Below are positions 15,514 through 21,768 of a stretch of DNA of 25,050 nucleotides, piece by piece; positions within the stretch are counted from its first letter, which is position 1, and each line of letters begins with the position of its first letter. The position numbers were made by a program, and so were the translations under genes. The stretch is from Desulfobacterales bacterium. GTDB lineage: Bacteria > Desulfobacterota > DSM-4660 > Desulfatiglandales > Desulfatiglandaceae. The stretch lies in contig JAKLQB010000147.1 in NCBI GenBank assembly GCA_022013615.1, forward strand, positions 1 through 25,050. The letters run 5' to 3'. The notes beneath the pieces are model-generated. The model saw only the letters and a list, made by a program, of their open reading frames with translations. It had not been told where the DNA came from and did not search any database.

Positions 15514-16701
15514 CTATTTCATGAGTTTCCCGGTCGCTCCTTCAGGAGGATAGAGCACCACCTGCTTTTTGTCCTGCCACTGGATGACCAGCATGGGCGG
15601 CATCCAGTGATGATAGGATAGCCCTCCCTTGGTGGTGTCGAATTTGGCAGTCCCTCGGGTTACCAGGAGATTGGTGTTTTCAATGGCCTGGACCAGTTTG
15701 TCCGGATCAGTGGAGCCTGCCCTGTTGATGGCGTCCGCAGCGATGAGGATTGCATCAAATATGGATCTGGACTTGTAGTCGGTGGGCTTCTTATCGAACT
15801 CCTTGACATAGGCCTCACGAAAATAGGTGGCCAGTTTTGTCAACTCCACCTTTTCGTGCATGGAGGAGACAAAGCACTCAAGGTTTCCGTAATCGCCCAC
15901 ATTTTTCCAGAAATCGGGCCATAGGCTCGGGGGACCTGCGCCGTCAAGGATCGTGGCCTTGGGGGATACCTTCACTTCGCCTGCCTGGGCCACAAAGTAG
16001 TGGAGACCGGTGCCATAGACAAAGGCAAGGATTACATCCGGATCAAAGGCCTTGATCTTGGCCAGCTCCGTGTAATGATCCTGGCTTTTCCGCTCGGTCA
16101 CCAGGGTCTCGTTGGCAACGCCTGCCTTGTCAAGGGCAGCCTTGCACAGTTTCCCAATTCCAAGACCCCAGTCGGTATTTTCAGCAACAATATATGCCTT
16201 TTTGAATTTCTCATAGGAGACCCACTTGGCAATGGTATGGTTTACCACCCCCGAATTGGATGGGCCGGCGCGAAAGACAAATTTATAGTTTTTGGCGGTA
16301 ATGGCATCCGCCCAGGCTTCGGCCACGATAAAGGGCACCTTGAGCCGGTTGGCCACTTCGATTTCCGCCAGGGCTGCCGATGAGTGACTTTCACCCAGCA
16401 CCATTGCAACCTTGTCCCGGATCACCAGTCTCTCAAAACCGGAAGCCGCCTTGTCGGGGGCCCCGGCCGTGTCTTCAAAGACGATTTCCAGTTTTTTGCC
16501 CAGGACCCCGCCCTTGCCATTGACATAATCCGTGGCCAGCTTGATCCCTTCGTCAAATGCCTTGCCCGTCGCTGCAGCCGTTCCCGTACGGGGGCCTACC
16601 ACGCCTACTTTGACGGTGTCCGAAGCCACACAGGGGTTTGCCACCAGAATCAGGCACAAACCAAGAAACAATGCACAAAATCCAAAAGTTAACTTTTTCA
16701 T
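15514..16701 (-). CDS. livK: Branched-chain amino acid-type ABC transporter substrate-binding protein
   Basis: 395 residues. A Sec signal peptide (MKKLTFGFCALFLGLCLILV, then ANPCVASD) precedes a mature type I periplasmic binding protein that begins TVKVGVVGPRTGTAAATGKA, typical of the Leu/Ile/Val-binding family. Further family features are GKKLEIVFEDTAGAPDKAAS, VLGESHSSAALAEIEVANRL and a C-terminal TRGTAKFDTTKGGLSYHHW. The ligand may be a branched-chain amino acid, another amino acid, an amide or an aromatic acid; the family is broad. The ATG at 16701 follows AAGGAGGG with 6-nt spacing. It is the first transporter gene after the broken aminotransferase gene and the IclR regulator, on the same strand. 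Confidence 0.9.
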   Translation of the reverse strand: MKKLTFGFCALFLGLCLILVANPCVASDTVKVGVVGPRTGTAAATGKAFDEGIKLATDYVNGKGGVLGKKLEIVFEDTAGAPDKAASGFERLVIRDKVAMVLGESHSSAALAEIEVANRLKVPFIVAEAWADAITAKNYKFVFRAGPSNSGVVNHTIAKWVSYEKFKKAYIVAENTDWGLGIGKLCKAALDKAGVANETLVTERKSQDHYTELAKIKAFDPDVILAFVYGTGLHYFVAQAGEVKVSPKATILDGAGPPSLWPDFWKNVGDYGNLECFVSSMHEKVELTKLATYFREAYVKEFDKKPTDYKSRSIFDAILIAADAINRAGSTDPDKLVQAIENTNLLVTRGTAKFDTTKGGLSYHHWMPPMLVIQWQDKKQVVLYPPEGATGKLMK

Positions 16702-16760
16702 GTCTTACCCTCCTTGCCTCTTAGATGTTAATAATATCCGATCCCTTAACGGAGCGGAAG

Positions 16761-16784
16761 TCCATATGGATGGCGTTCGCCATC
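16761..16784. promoter_or_regulatory. Two abutting palindromes upstream of livK
   Basis: TCCATATGGA (16761-16770) is a perfect 10-bp palindrome and overlaps by 2 bp GATGGCG-TT-CGCCATC (16769-16784), a perfect 7-bp-arm repeat. They lie between the end of the aminotransferase remnant and the livK start, 60-83 bp upstream of the ATG. They could be a hairpin in the operon mRNA or a regulator site. Confidence 0.35.
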
Positions 16785-16801
16785 AACCCAAAAAACAGGC
16801 C

Positions 16802-17077
16802 TTAAGTATGGGCCGAACCCACCATTTTTTCAAGGACTGATTCCATGGTTTCAACCACCAGATCCAGTTCCTTTTTCTTTATGGTAAATGGGGGGGCCTG
16901 CGCTGCCATAGCTTTCACCACTTCCCGTCGGCCATGGCCCACATTGACGCAAATGGGCCCGCCGCCGGCGTCCAAATATTTTTTGCCCTGAGCATCGGTT
17001 ATCCATAAGCCCTCGGCGCGGACGGCCGTGGACAGGTCACGGTCCAGGCCCCTGTGAAATACAAAACTGTTATCCAT
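16802..17077 (-). pseudogene. Class III aminotransferase with large internal deletion
   Basis: From the ATG at 17077 (AGGAGG 6 nt upstream, overlapping the last codons of the IclR gene) the 91-codon frame starts like a class III (PLP, fold type I) aminotransferase: HRGLDRD...AEGLWITDAQGKKYLDAGGG, then NVGHGRREVVKAMAAQ. Without a frameshift it then jumps to APPFTIKKKELDLVVETMES plus VLEKM, which matches the very C-terminus of such enzymes. Roughly 330-350 codons, including the PLP-binding lysine, are missing. The junction lies at a run of seven C's (GGCCCCCCC on the minus strand). The enzyme cannot be active. The intact ancestor would have transaminated the amino acid imported by the liv system. 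Confidence 0.75.
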
Positions 17078-17867
17078 GGTCGGCCTCCTCATAGAAACCC
17101 AGGGCCTGGGAAATTCTAAGAGCCACTGCTTTGACCACCGGCGCCAGTTTTAGGTGAATGGTGTCTTTTTGATATTGAGCCGCATTTACCGCCATGTTGA
17201 GGGCGGCCACCACTCTTCCATCTCTGTTCCGGACAGGCGCCGCCACCGAGATGAGTTCCAGGGCCAGTTCTCCGTCATTGACCGCATAGCCGTCCACCCT
17301 GACCTTTTCCAGTACCCCTTGGAGGGCTTCGGTGGAAAAAACCGTGCGGGGCGTCATGGCTTTCTTAGCGGTTTGCTCAATAATTTTCAAGGCCTGTTCC
17401 TGGGGCAAAAATGCCAGGAGGACTCGGCCCATGGACGTGCAGTACGCGGGCAGTTTTGAACCGATTTCAAGATTGATGGTCAGAATTTTCTGGGTTTTGA
17501 TTCGGTCGATGTAAAGGATATTCATCCCGTCCAGGATAGCCAAATTAAAGGTTTCGCCATGGTCCCTGCTGGCGCGCAACAGATAGGGGTGTGCGGTTTG
17601 CCAAAGGTCCGAGGATTGAAACGCGCCGTAACCGAGAGCCAGCACCTTTGGGGATACGCGATAAGTCTTCATATCCGGGTCTTTGTCCACGTAGCCGAGG
17701 GATTCCAGTGTGAACAGGAAGCGATAGGCGGTGGGCAGCGTCAGTGCCATGGCTGCGGCGATGCGGCTCAGGGTAAGGGGCTCCCTGCTTTGGGCCAGCA
17801 ATTCAAGGATTTTCAATCCGCGACCCAGAGAATGAATATGGTATCTTGTTTGGGTGGAATTTTGCAT
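17070..17867 (-). CDS. IclR-family transcriptional regulator
   Basis: 265 residues, normal for IclR regulators. An N-terminal winged HTH (about 12-75: SLGRGLKILELLAQSREPLT, LSRIAAAMALTLPTAYRFLF, TLESLGYVDKD) is followed by the GAF-like effector domain with ILDGMNILYIDRI, GSKLPAYCTSMGRVLLAF (the hallmark 'CTA-GKALLA' position) and DGELALELISVAAPVRNRDG. The first gene of a minus-strand cluster, it overlaps the aminotransferase remnant and precedes livKHMGF, so it probably controls this transport/catabolic operon and itself through the palindrome at 17875-17899. The effector is unknown. ATG at 17865-17867, with AAGG 7 nt upstream. Confidence 0.92.
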   Translation of the reverse strand: MQNSTQTRYHIHSLGRGLKILELLAQSREPLTLSRIAAAMALTLPTAYRFLFTLESLGYVDKDPDMKTYRVSPKVLALGYGAFQSSDLWQTAHPYLLRASRDHGETFNLAILDGMNILYIDRIKTQKILTINLEIGSKLPAYCTSMGRVLLAFLPQEQALKIIEQTAKKAMTPRTVFSTEALQGVLEKVRVDGYAVNDGELALELISVAAPVRNRDGRVVAALNMAVNAAQYQKDTIHLKLAPVVKAVALRISQALGFYEEADHG

Positions 17868-17874
17868 TGCGAAA

Positions 17875-17914
17875 CCTTGTTTTGCAACATAAAATAAGGC
17901 TGGGGTTTTGTCAA
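17875..17914 (-). promoter_or_regulatory. iclR promoter with overlapping 25-bp operator-like palindrome
   Basis: Minus strand TTGACA (17909-17914), 17-bp spacer, TATGTT (17886-17891). Over the -10 lies CCTTGTTTT-N7-AAAATAAGG (17875-17899), with eight of nine arm positions complementary. The position, covering the -10 and start site 8 bp from the start codon, is what is expected for autorepression by the IclR protein. The predicted leader is only about 12 nt. Confidence 0.6.
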
Positions 17915-18016
17915 GAAAAAAACGGCAAATTCAACCTTCCCGCCCTGGCGCGATTTAATCGATTTGAAGGGACGACTCAGGTGTATTGCTTAAGAAAGGA
18001 TTTTTTGGAATTGACA

Positions 18017-18090
18017 GGCAAGACCAGTTCTGGGCCAGGGAAAGGCGCGGATGCCGAGACGGTGACCGGGGGCTTGATCTTGCCAGAAGG
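18017..18090. repeat. Dispersed intergenic repeat, copy 2, within short inverted repeats
   Basis: The core at 18037-18076 (AGGGAAAGGCGCGGATGCCG, then AGACGGTGACCGGGGGCTTG) matches copy 1 at 7881-7921 almost exactly. It is bracketed by GGCAAGA on the left and TCTTGCC on the right, giving a compact module of about 75 bp. It lies in the gap between the convergent-free 3' end of hipA and the upstream region of iclR. It looks like a solo end or miniature form of the element at 7929-8404. Confidence 0.55.
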
Positions 18091-18111
18091 ACGGAAAATC
18101 CAAGAAATTTA

Positions 18112-19419
18112 TTATAGACTCAACCGATGCACCTTCCCGATGGCTTCAATCTGCCTGTTCTCGACCCCGGCCTCACTGGCAAAACGCGGCCATTGTGAAA
18201 CTGATTCTATCACCGCTTCGATAATCGGGACGCCGGACTTGATATTCATCTCTTTACCAACGGCAAGCAAATCTGCTGTTGTAAACCCATCACGTTTACC
18301 ATGAATAGACATTTGATGTTGATGGGTCCAGGGTCCGTCGGGATTATAGGCATAGATCACATCAAAGGCCGGAGCCAGACCCCACTGTCCTCGCTTGTCC
18401 ATGATAAAAGCGATATTCTTGGTATGATCATCCTGATTGCGGGCTACCACATTGAACACCATGCGCCGATATTGTTGTTCCGCATCTTTATAAGGCAATC
18501 GCAGCTCCCGCATGATTCGAAATGCTTCTTCATAAGAATGGGCTCCGGGTGTATTGAAATCAAAATGCGCCATGGCGCAAAGCGACTGAACATGAAGCTT
18601 CTCATTTCTGCCGGACCTGTCAAACCGCCGGGTCATAAAATGAGCTCGGTCGCCCTCTTCCAAAAGGCGGCACTCGGTCATATTGATACCCGCGGCTTTG
18701 GCCATGAGAGAATAGGCATACTCAATGCGCCCATAACCGGCAGGATCCCCAAGCGACGTATCGCGGACACCGTCAAATTTCAGGATCCAGTAGTCATATC
18801 CTTTGGGCGCTGCCACCTGGCCAGAGCGTACTTTTCCGGTTTTATCATTGAGGGCAATCACCGCTTTGGGGCGGTTGCCGCCTGCTGAGGTTCCCACGCG
18901 GATTATATTCAGCATGGCATCTGAGGGATCACTGAGAAAATCGCTCTGAAGCTGAGACCGCTTATCTACAACTGCCTGTGCCAGTTCCGTTAAGGCCTGC
19001 ACTTCAACAGGCACCGAAGTTTCTATTTTTACATTGATCACAGGTCGAAACTCCAAAGCGCCCATTCCTCGTTTTCCGGTGTAGCAGAGCCGTTCCATCG
19101 GACTGAAACTTTCAGGTGTTCGGCCTTGTCCGGCGAGCCATTGATTGATAATAGCATTACCAAATTTATCCGGCAGAGCATCAGCCAACAAGCCCGGAAG
19201 CCCTTTATATGTTTCAAAAGGCAATCTACGAAATTCAAAACGGGCTGCTCCCCTGCGTGCTTCATCAATTGGCATCATGATGGGAGAAAGGTCCAAACCA
19301 TGTTCCAGAAAACCCGGATCAAATTCAAAGATAGCGAACCTATTTTCTTCATCCCAGGAAACCGCCCCCACTGACATGTTCCAAATCCGAACTTCAGCAA
19401 CCTGCACTCTATCTACCAC
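18112..19419 (-). CDS. hipA: HipA-family serine/threonine kinase toxin
   Basis: 435 residues from a GTG at 19417-19419 that has AGGAG 7 nt upstream; the longer frame begins with a TTG at 19434 that overlaps the hipB stop. An N-terminal HipA domain (AEVRIWNMSVGAVSWDEE; LLADALPDKFGNAIINQWLA) is followed by the kinase-like domain. There the Gly-rich ATP loop GTSAGGNRPKA (near 177-187), the catalytic RNQDDHTKNIAF (near 327-338, Asp of DDHxKN) and the Mg-binding FDV (near 352-354) are all intact. HipA phosphorylates a tRNA synthetase or related target and arrests growth. The gene directly follows hipB, as in all hipBA loci. Confidence 0.92.
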   Translation of the reverse strand: MVDRVQVAEVRIWNMSVGAVSWDEENRFAIFEFDPGFLEHGLDLSPIMMPIDEARRGAARFEFRRLPFETYKGLPGLLADALPDKFGNAIINQWLAGQGRTPESFSPMERLCYTGKRGMGALEFRPVINVKIETSVPVEVQALTELAQAVVDKRSQLQSDFLSDPSDAMLNIIRVGTSAGGNRPKAVIALNDKTGKVRSGQVAAPKGYDYWILKFDGVRDTSLGDPAGYGRIEYAYSLMAKAAGINMTECRLLEEGDRAHFMTRRFDRSGRNEKLHVQSLCAMAHFDFNTPGAHSYEEAFRIMRELRLPYKDAEQQYRRMVFNVVARNQDDHTKNIAFIMDKRGQWGLAPAFDVIYAYNPDGPWTHQHQMSIHGKRDGFTTADLLAVGKEMNIKSGVPIIEAVIESVSQWPRFASEAGVENRQIEAIGKVHRLSL

Positions 19420-19430
19420 TCTGATTCTCC

Positions 19431-19745
19431 TCAATTCGATTGCTTTTTCTTCGGAGAGGCCCTACGTCTTTCTTTGCCCTTTAGTTTTGCTAACTGCAAG
19501 GGGCTGATACCAGGTTCCGGTAAGAAGCTTTCCAACTCTTCCAGGGCGTTTAAAGCACGTAAAATCTGAATCAGGGTCATTACGCTGAACGGTTTGCCTT
19601 GTTCGACATCGCGAATAGTGGTGCGATTCAGACCTGCCTTTTCAGCAAGGTTCTGTTGCGACAGATTATTGTCGAGCCGCCTGCGTTTTAAGCGATCCGC
19701 AATTCCCCGCAGAATCGCCAAGTCACTCTTACCATAAATACTCAT
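19431..19745 (-). CDS. hipB: HipB-like XRE antitoxin
   Basis: 104 residues from the ATG at 19743-19745 (GGGAG about 9 nt upstream); an in-frame ATG at 19766 lies further back without better support. The HTH_3 domain covers about residues 10-65: ILRGIADRLKRRRLDNNLSQ, QNLAEKAGLNRTTIRDVEQG, KPFSVMTLIQILRALNALEE. The tail is basic (KGKERRRASPKKKQSN), which may thread into HipA or bind DNA. Neutralises HipA and represses the operon. The stop overlaps the first codon of the longer hipA frame, so the two genes are translationally coupled. Confidence 0.88.
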   Translation of the reverse strand: MSIYGKSDLAILRGIADRLKRRRLDNNLSQQNLAEKAGLNRTTIRDVEQGKPFSVMTLIQILRALNALEELESFLPEPGISPLQLAKLKGKERRRASPKKKQSN

Positions 19746-19787
19746 AACGATGGCTCCCAACATCAATAATTCGATAATACCTTAATT

Positions 19788-19807
19788 ATGATGTCTACAG
19801 GCATCAT
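19788..19807. promoter_or_regulatory. HipB-type operator
   Basis: ATGATG-N8-CATCAT, perfect 6-bp arms with an 8-bp spacer. The architecture equals the E. coli HipB operator (5-bp arms, N8 spacer), though the arm sequence differs. It overlaps the -10 hexamer and start site of the hip promoter. Further CATCA half-sites occur nearby (19761, 19859, and ATGATG at 19886). Confidence 0.6.
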
Positions 19808-19834
19808 TATAATGTACAATGTTGTCATTGTCAA
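19806..19834 (-). promoter_or_regulatory. hipBA promoter, full sigma70 consensus
   Basis: Minus strand TTGACA (19829-19834), 17-bp spacer, TATAAT (19806-19811): both hexamers and the spacing are exact consensus. Such a strong promoter needs a repressor, fitting autoregulation by HipB at the overlapping palindrome. Transcription starts near 19799, giving a leader of about 54 nt before the hipB ATG. Confidence 0.75.
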
Positions 19835-20274
19835 CAACTTATTAATGGTGGCATTAACCATCATACTATATAAATATTGCGATTAATGATGTATATACCC
19901 ATCGTATTCCGATATAACAAAGCACCGACTGAGATTGGACTTCCGGTTAGGCTCCTTACCTGCCATAACAGGGCACTCTATTTCATCGCTCACATGCTTG
20001 GATTTGTTTTTTTGAATGATTCTTGCACCTGAAAACCGTTTTCCCTTGACTTATAAGAACACATTATTTTAACTTAAGTCATACAGTTTAAGTTATATAT
20101 CAATTATATTCTTTTAATATAAAATAATTTATATTCGATTAAGGTTTTTTTCAATACGTCACCCTTCAATTCAGGAGACAACTTCATGGAATGCCTCTCA
20201 AAATGTGCCTATCTGACTTCTGATAGAGCATTCCTGCTCTTTACAATCACAATTAAAATACGGAGGAATTTATT
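19835..20274. other. Long AT-rich gene-free stretch between hipB and the excisionase-like gene
   Basis: No credible gene is seen on either strand. It holds a perfect inverted repeat TAACTTAA-N10-TTAAGTTA (20070-20095) and a small hairpin AGAGCA-TTCC-TGCTCT (20225-20240), 35 bp before the next gene. An AT-rich patch (20060-20150) could carry the promoter of the downstream gene, but no hexamer pair is convincing. Confidence 0.5.
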
Positions 20275-20520
20275 TTGGCACAGATAATGACAACCAAGGA
20301 ATTGGCAAAGTATCTAAGATTGCATGAGATTACTATCCTCAAGAACGCGACAAAAGGTATAATCCCTGGAATTCGGATCGGTAGTCGCTGGCGATTTGCC
20401 AAGGAAACCATTGATAAATGGGTCGCCGAAGGCCAACATGGACCTCAGGTTGATAAAAAATCAAAGACAAGAGTTATTTCTAATCCCGGGAAAAAGCAAC
20501 TGCCTAAGAGGAAAAAGTAA
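20275..20520 (+). CDS. Small excisionase/MerR-like HTH DNA-binding protein
   Basis: 81 residues. Residues 6-55 fit the HTH_17 'excisionase family' winged helix: MTTKELAKYLRLHEITILKN, then an 'IPGIRIGSRWRFAKETIDKWV' wing ending in the family's R-F-x-x-x-x-I-x-x-W signature. The C-terminal 25 residues are Lys-rich and disordered-looking. The start is a TTG at 20275, chosen because GGAGG lies 8 nt upstream; the first ATG (20287) would be 20 nt away. No integrase, recombinase or attachment site is visible nearby, so a role in excision is unsupported; many such proteins are stand-alone regulators. A possible binding site is the TAACTTAA palindrome at 20070-20095. Confidence 0.8.
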   Translation: MAQIMTTKELAKYLRLHEITILKNATKGIIPGIRIGSRWRFAKETIDKWVAEGQHGPQVDKKSKTRVISNPGKKQLPKRKK

Positions 20521-20535
20521 ACGCAGACGCCATAT

Positions 20536-20555
20536 GTTGCAGAACCTGATGCAAC
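20536..20555. terminator. Hairpin between convergent genes
   Basis: GTTGCA-N8-TGCAAC in the 66-bp gap between the convergent stops of the excisionase-like gene and the radical SAM gene. The 6-bp perfect stem could end both transcripts, but no U-run follows on either strand. Confidence 0.3.
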
Positions 20556-20586
20556 GTATTCGGAAAATTTTATACTTACCGCTGCT

Positions 20587-21762
20587 TTAACCCCACCTGC
20601 CCGGAATAGACGTGCCGCAGAATTTACAGCGACCGTTTTCCATGTTATGTTGCGGTATTAGATACCCTTTCCGCTCTATTAGAATTTTATGGCAGTTGTG
20701 GCAATATGTGTGGGTGCCTTCATGGCCTGGCACATTACCGAGGTATACATATCGAATTCCTTCCTGAAGAGCCACCTTTCGAAACTCCTCCAGTGTTCCG
20801 ATGGGTGTGGCCGGGAGGCGCGTCAGCTTATAATGCGGGAAAAATCGCAGAAAATGCAGGGGATAATTCGGGCCCAGCTCCTTTAAAATCCATCCACACA
20901 TGCGTTTAATCATCTCAATATCATCAACATACGTAGGGACCACAAGGGTGGTCATCTCAAACCATACGCCCTCTGTGTGCAGGGTCTTGAAGGTATTTAG
21001 TACAGGCTGGAGCCTTCCACCGTTAAGGGATCGATAAATACGGTCATCAAAAGATTTCAAATTGACATTGGCACCATCCAGGTATTTGCAGAGCCTGATG
21101 AGTGGTTTCCGGTTAATGAAGCCGTTTGAGACCAGCACATTCTTTAGCCCCGCCTCCCTGGCCAGTTTTGCCGTGTCATACATGTACTCATAATATGTAA
21201 TGGGTTCAGAGTAGGTGTAGGCGATAGAGGGTGTTTTTCTTTTTTCTGCTTCACTCACAACACTTTCAGGAAAAAGCTCATAGTGGCGCACTTCTTCGGG
21301 CTTCATTTGGGAGATCTCCCAGTTCTGGCAGTTGAGGCACCTGAAATTGCAGCCGGTAGTGGCGATGGAGAGGATCAAAGAACGGGGATAGAAATGGTTG
21401 AGCGGTTTCTTTTCAATGGGATCAACGTTAATTGAGCTGGGGTTACCATAGGTTAGGGAGTATAGCTTTCCGCCTATATTCACCTTTGATCTGCATATAC
21501 TCCGATCCCCCGGTTCGAGTATACAACGGTTCGGACAGATTTGACACTGCACTGTGGTCCCGTCTGTTGTGTAGTGAAACCCCTCAACAGACCATTTCCA
21601 TGGTTTTTTAGGGGCATCATTTTTGAAGATATGCCCCTTTACGCTTTTGGGCCTCTTATCCTCTTTTCCAAGAAATCCGTATCCCGCACTTGCGCAAACA
21701 AGGGCCGAAGCACCCAAGCCCACGGATTTCAAGAATTCTTTGCGAGTAATCGCCTTATCCAT
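20587..21762 (-). CDS. amrS: AmmeMemoRadiSam system radical SAM enzyme
   Basis: 391 residues. The radical SAM cluster motif is CNFRCLNC (Cys138, Cys142, Cys145) in ATTGCNFRCLNCQNWEIS, which is the wording of the AmmeMemoRadiSam/PflA-like subfamily. Before it lies a Cys-rich segment CQICPNRCILEPGDRSIC (Cys73, 76, 80, 90), and at the C-terminus a zinc-ribbon-like CHNCH...CKFCG (Cys354, 357, 379, 382). The N-terminus TRKEFLKSVGLGASALVCASAG resembles a Tat-type or hydrophobic export segment but has Arg-Lys in place of Arg-Arg. The chemistry and substrate of the system are not established. It is the third gene of the operon, 6 bp after the membrane-protein stop. Confidence 0.85.
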   Translation of the reverse strand: MDKAITRKEFLKSVGLGASALVCASAGYGFLGKEDKRPKSVKGHIFKNDAPKKPWKWSVEGFHYTTDGTTVQCQICPNRCILEPGDRSICRSKVNIGGKLYSLTYGNPSSINVDPIEKKPLNHFYPRSLILSIATTGCNFRCLNCQNWEISQMKPEEVRHYELFPESVVSEAEKRKTPSIAYTYSEPITYYEYMYDTAKLAREAGLKNVLVSNGFINRKPLIRLCKYLDGANVNLKSFDDRIYRSLNGGRLQPVLNTFKTLHTEGVWFEMTTLVVPTYVDDIEMIKRMCGWILKELGPNYPLHFLRFFPHYKLTRLPATPIGTLEEFRKVALQEGIRYVYLGNVPGHEGTHTYCHNCHKILIERKGYLIPQHNMENGRCKFCGTSIPGRWG

Positions 21763-21768
21763 ATTATC

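Noticed and set aside
17846..18304. A 152-codon plus-strand frame between iclR and hipA
   Set aside because: It spans the iclR promoter, the repeat module and the 3' end of hipA, with no ribosome site or domain.
18112..20520. hipBA plus the excisionase-like gene as a defence island or prophage edge
   Set aside because: No integrase, phage structural gene, restriction gene or attachment repeat is visible nearby.
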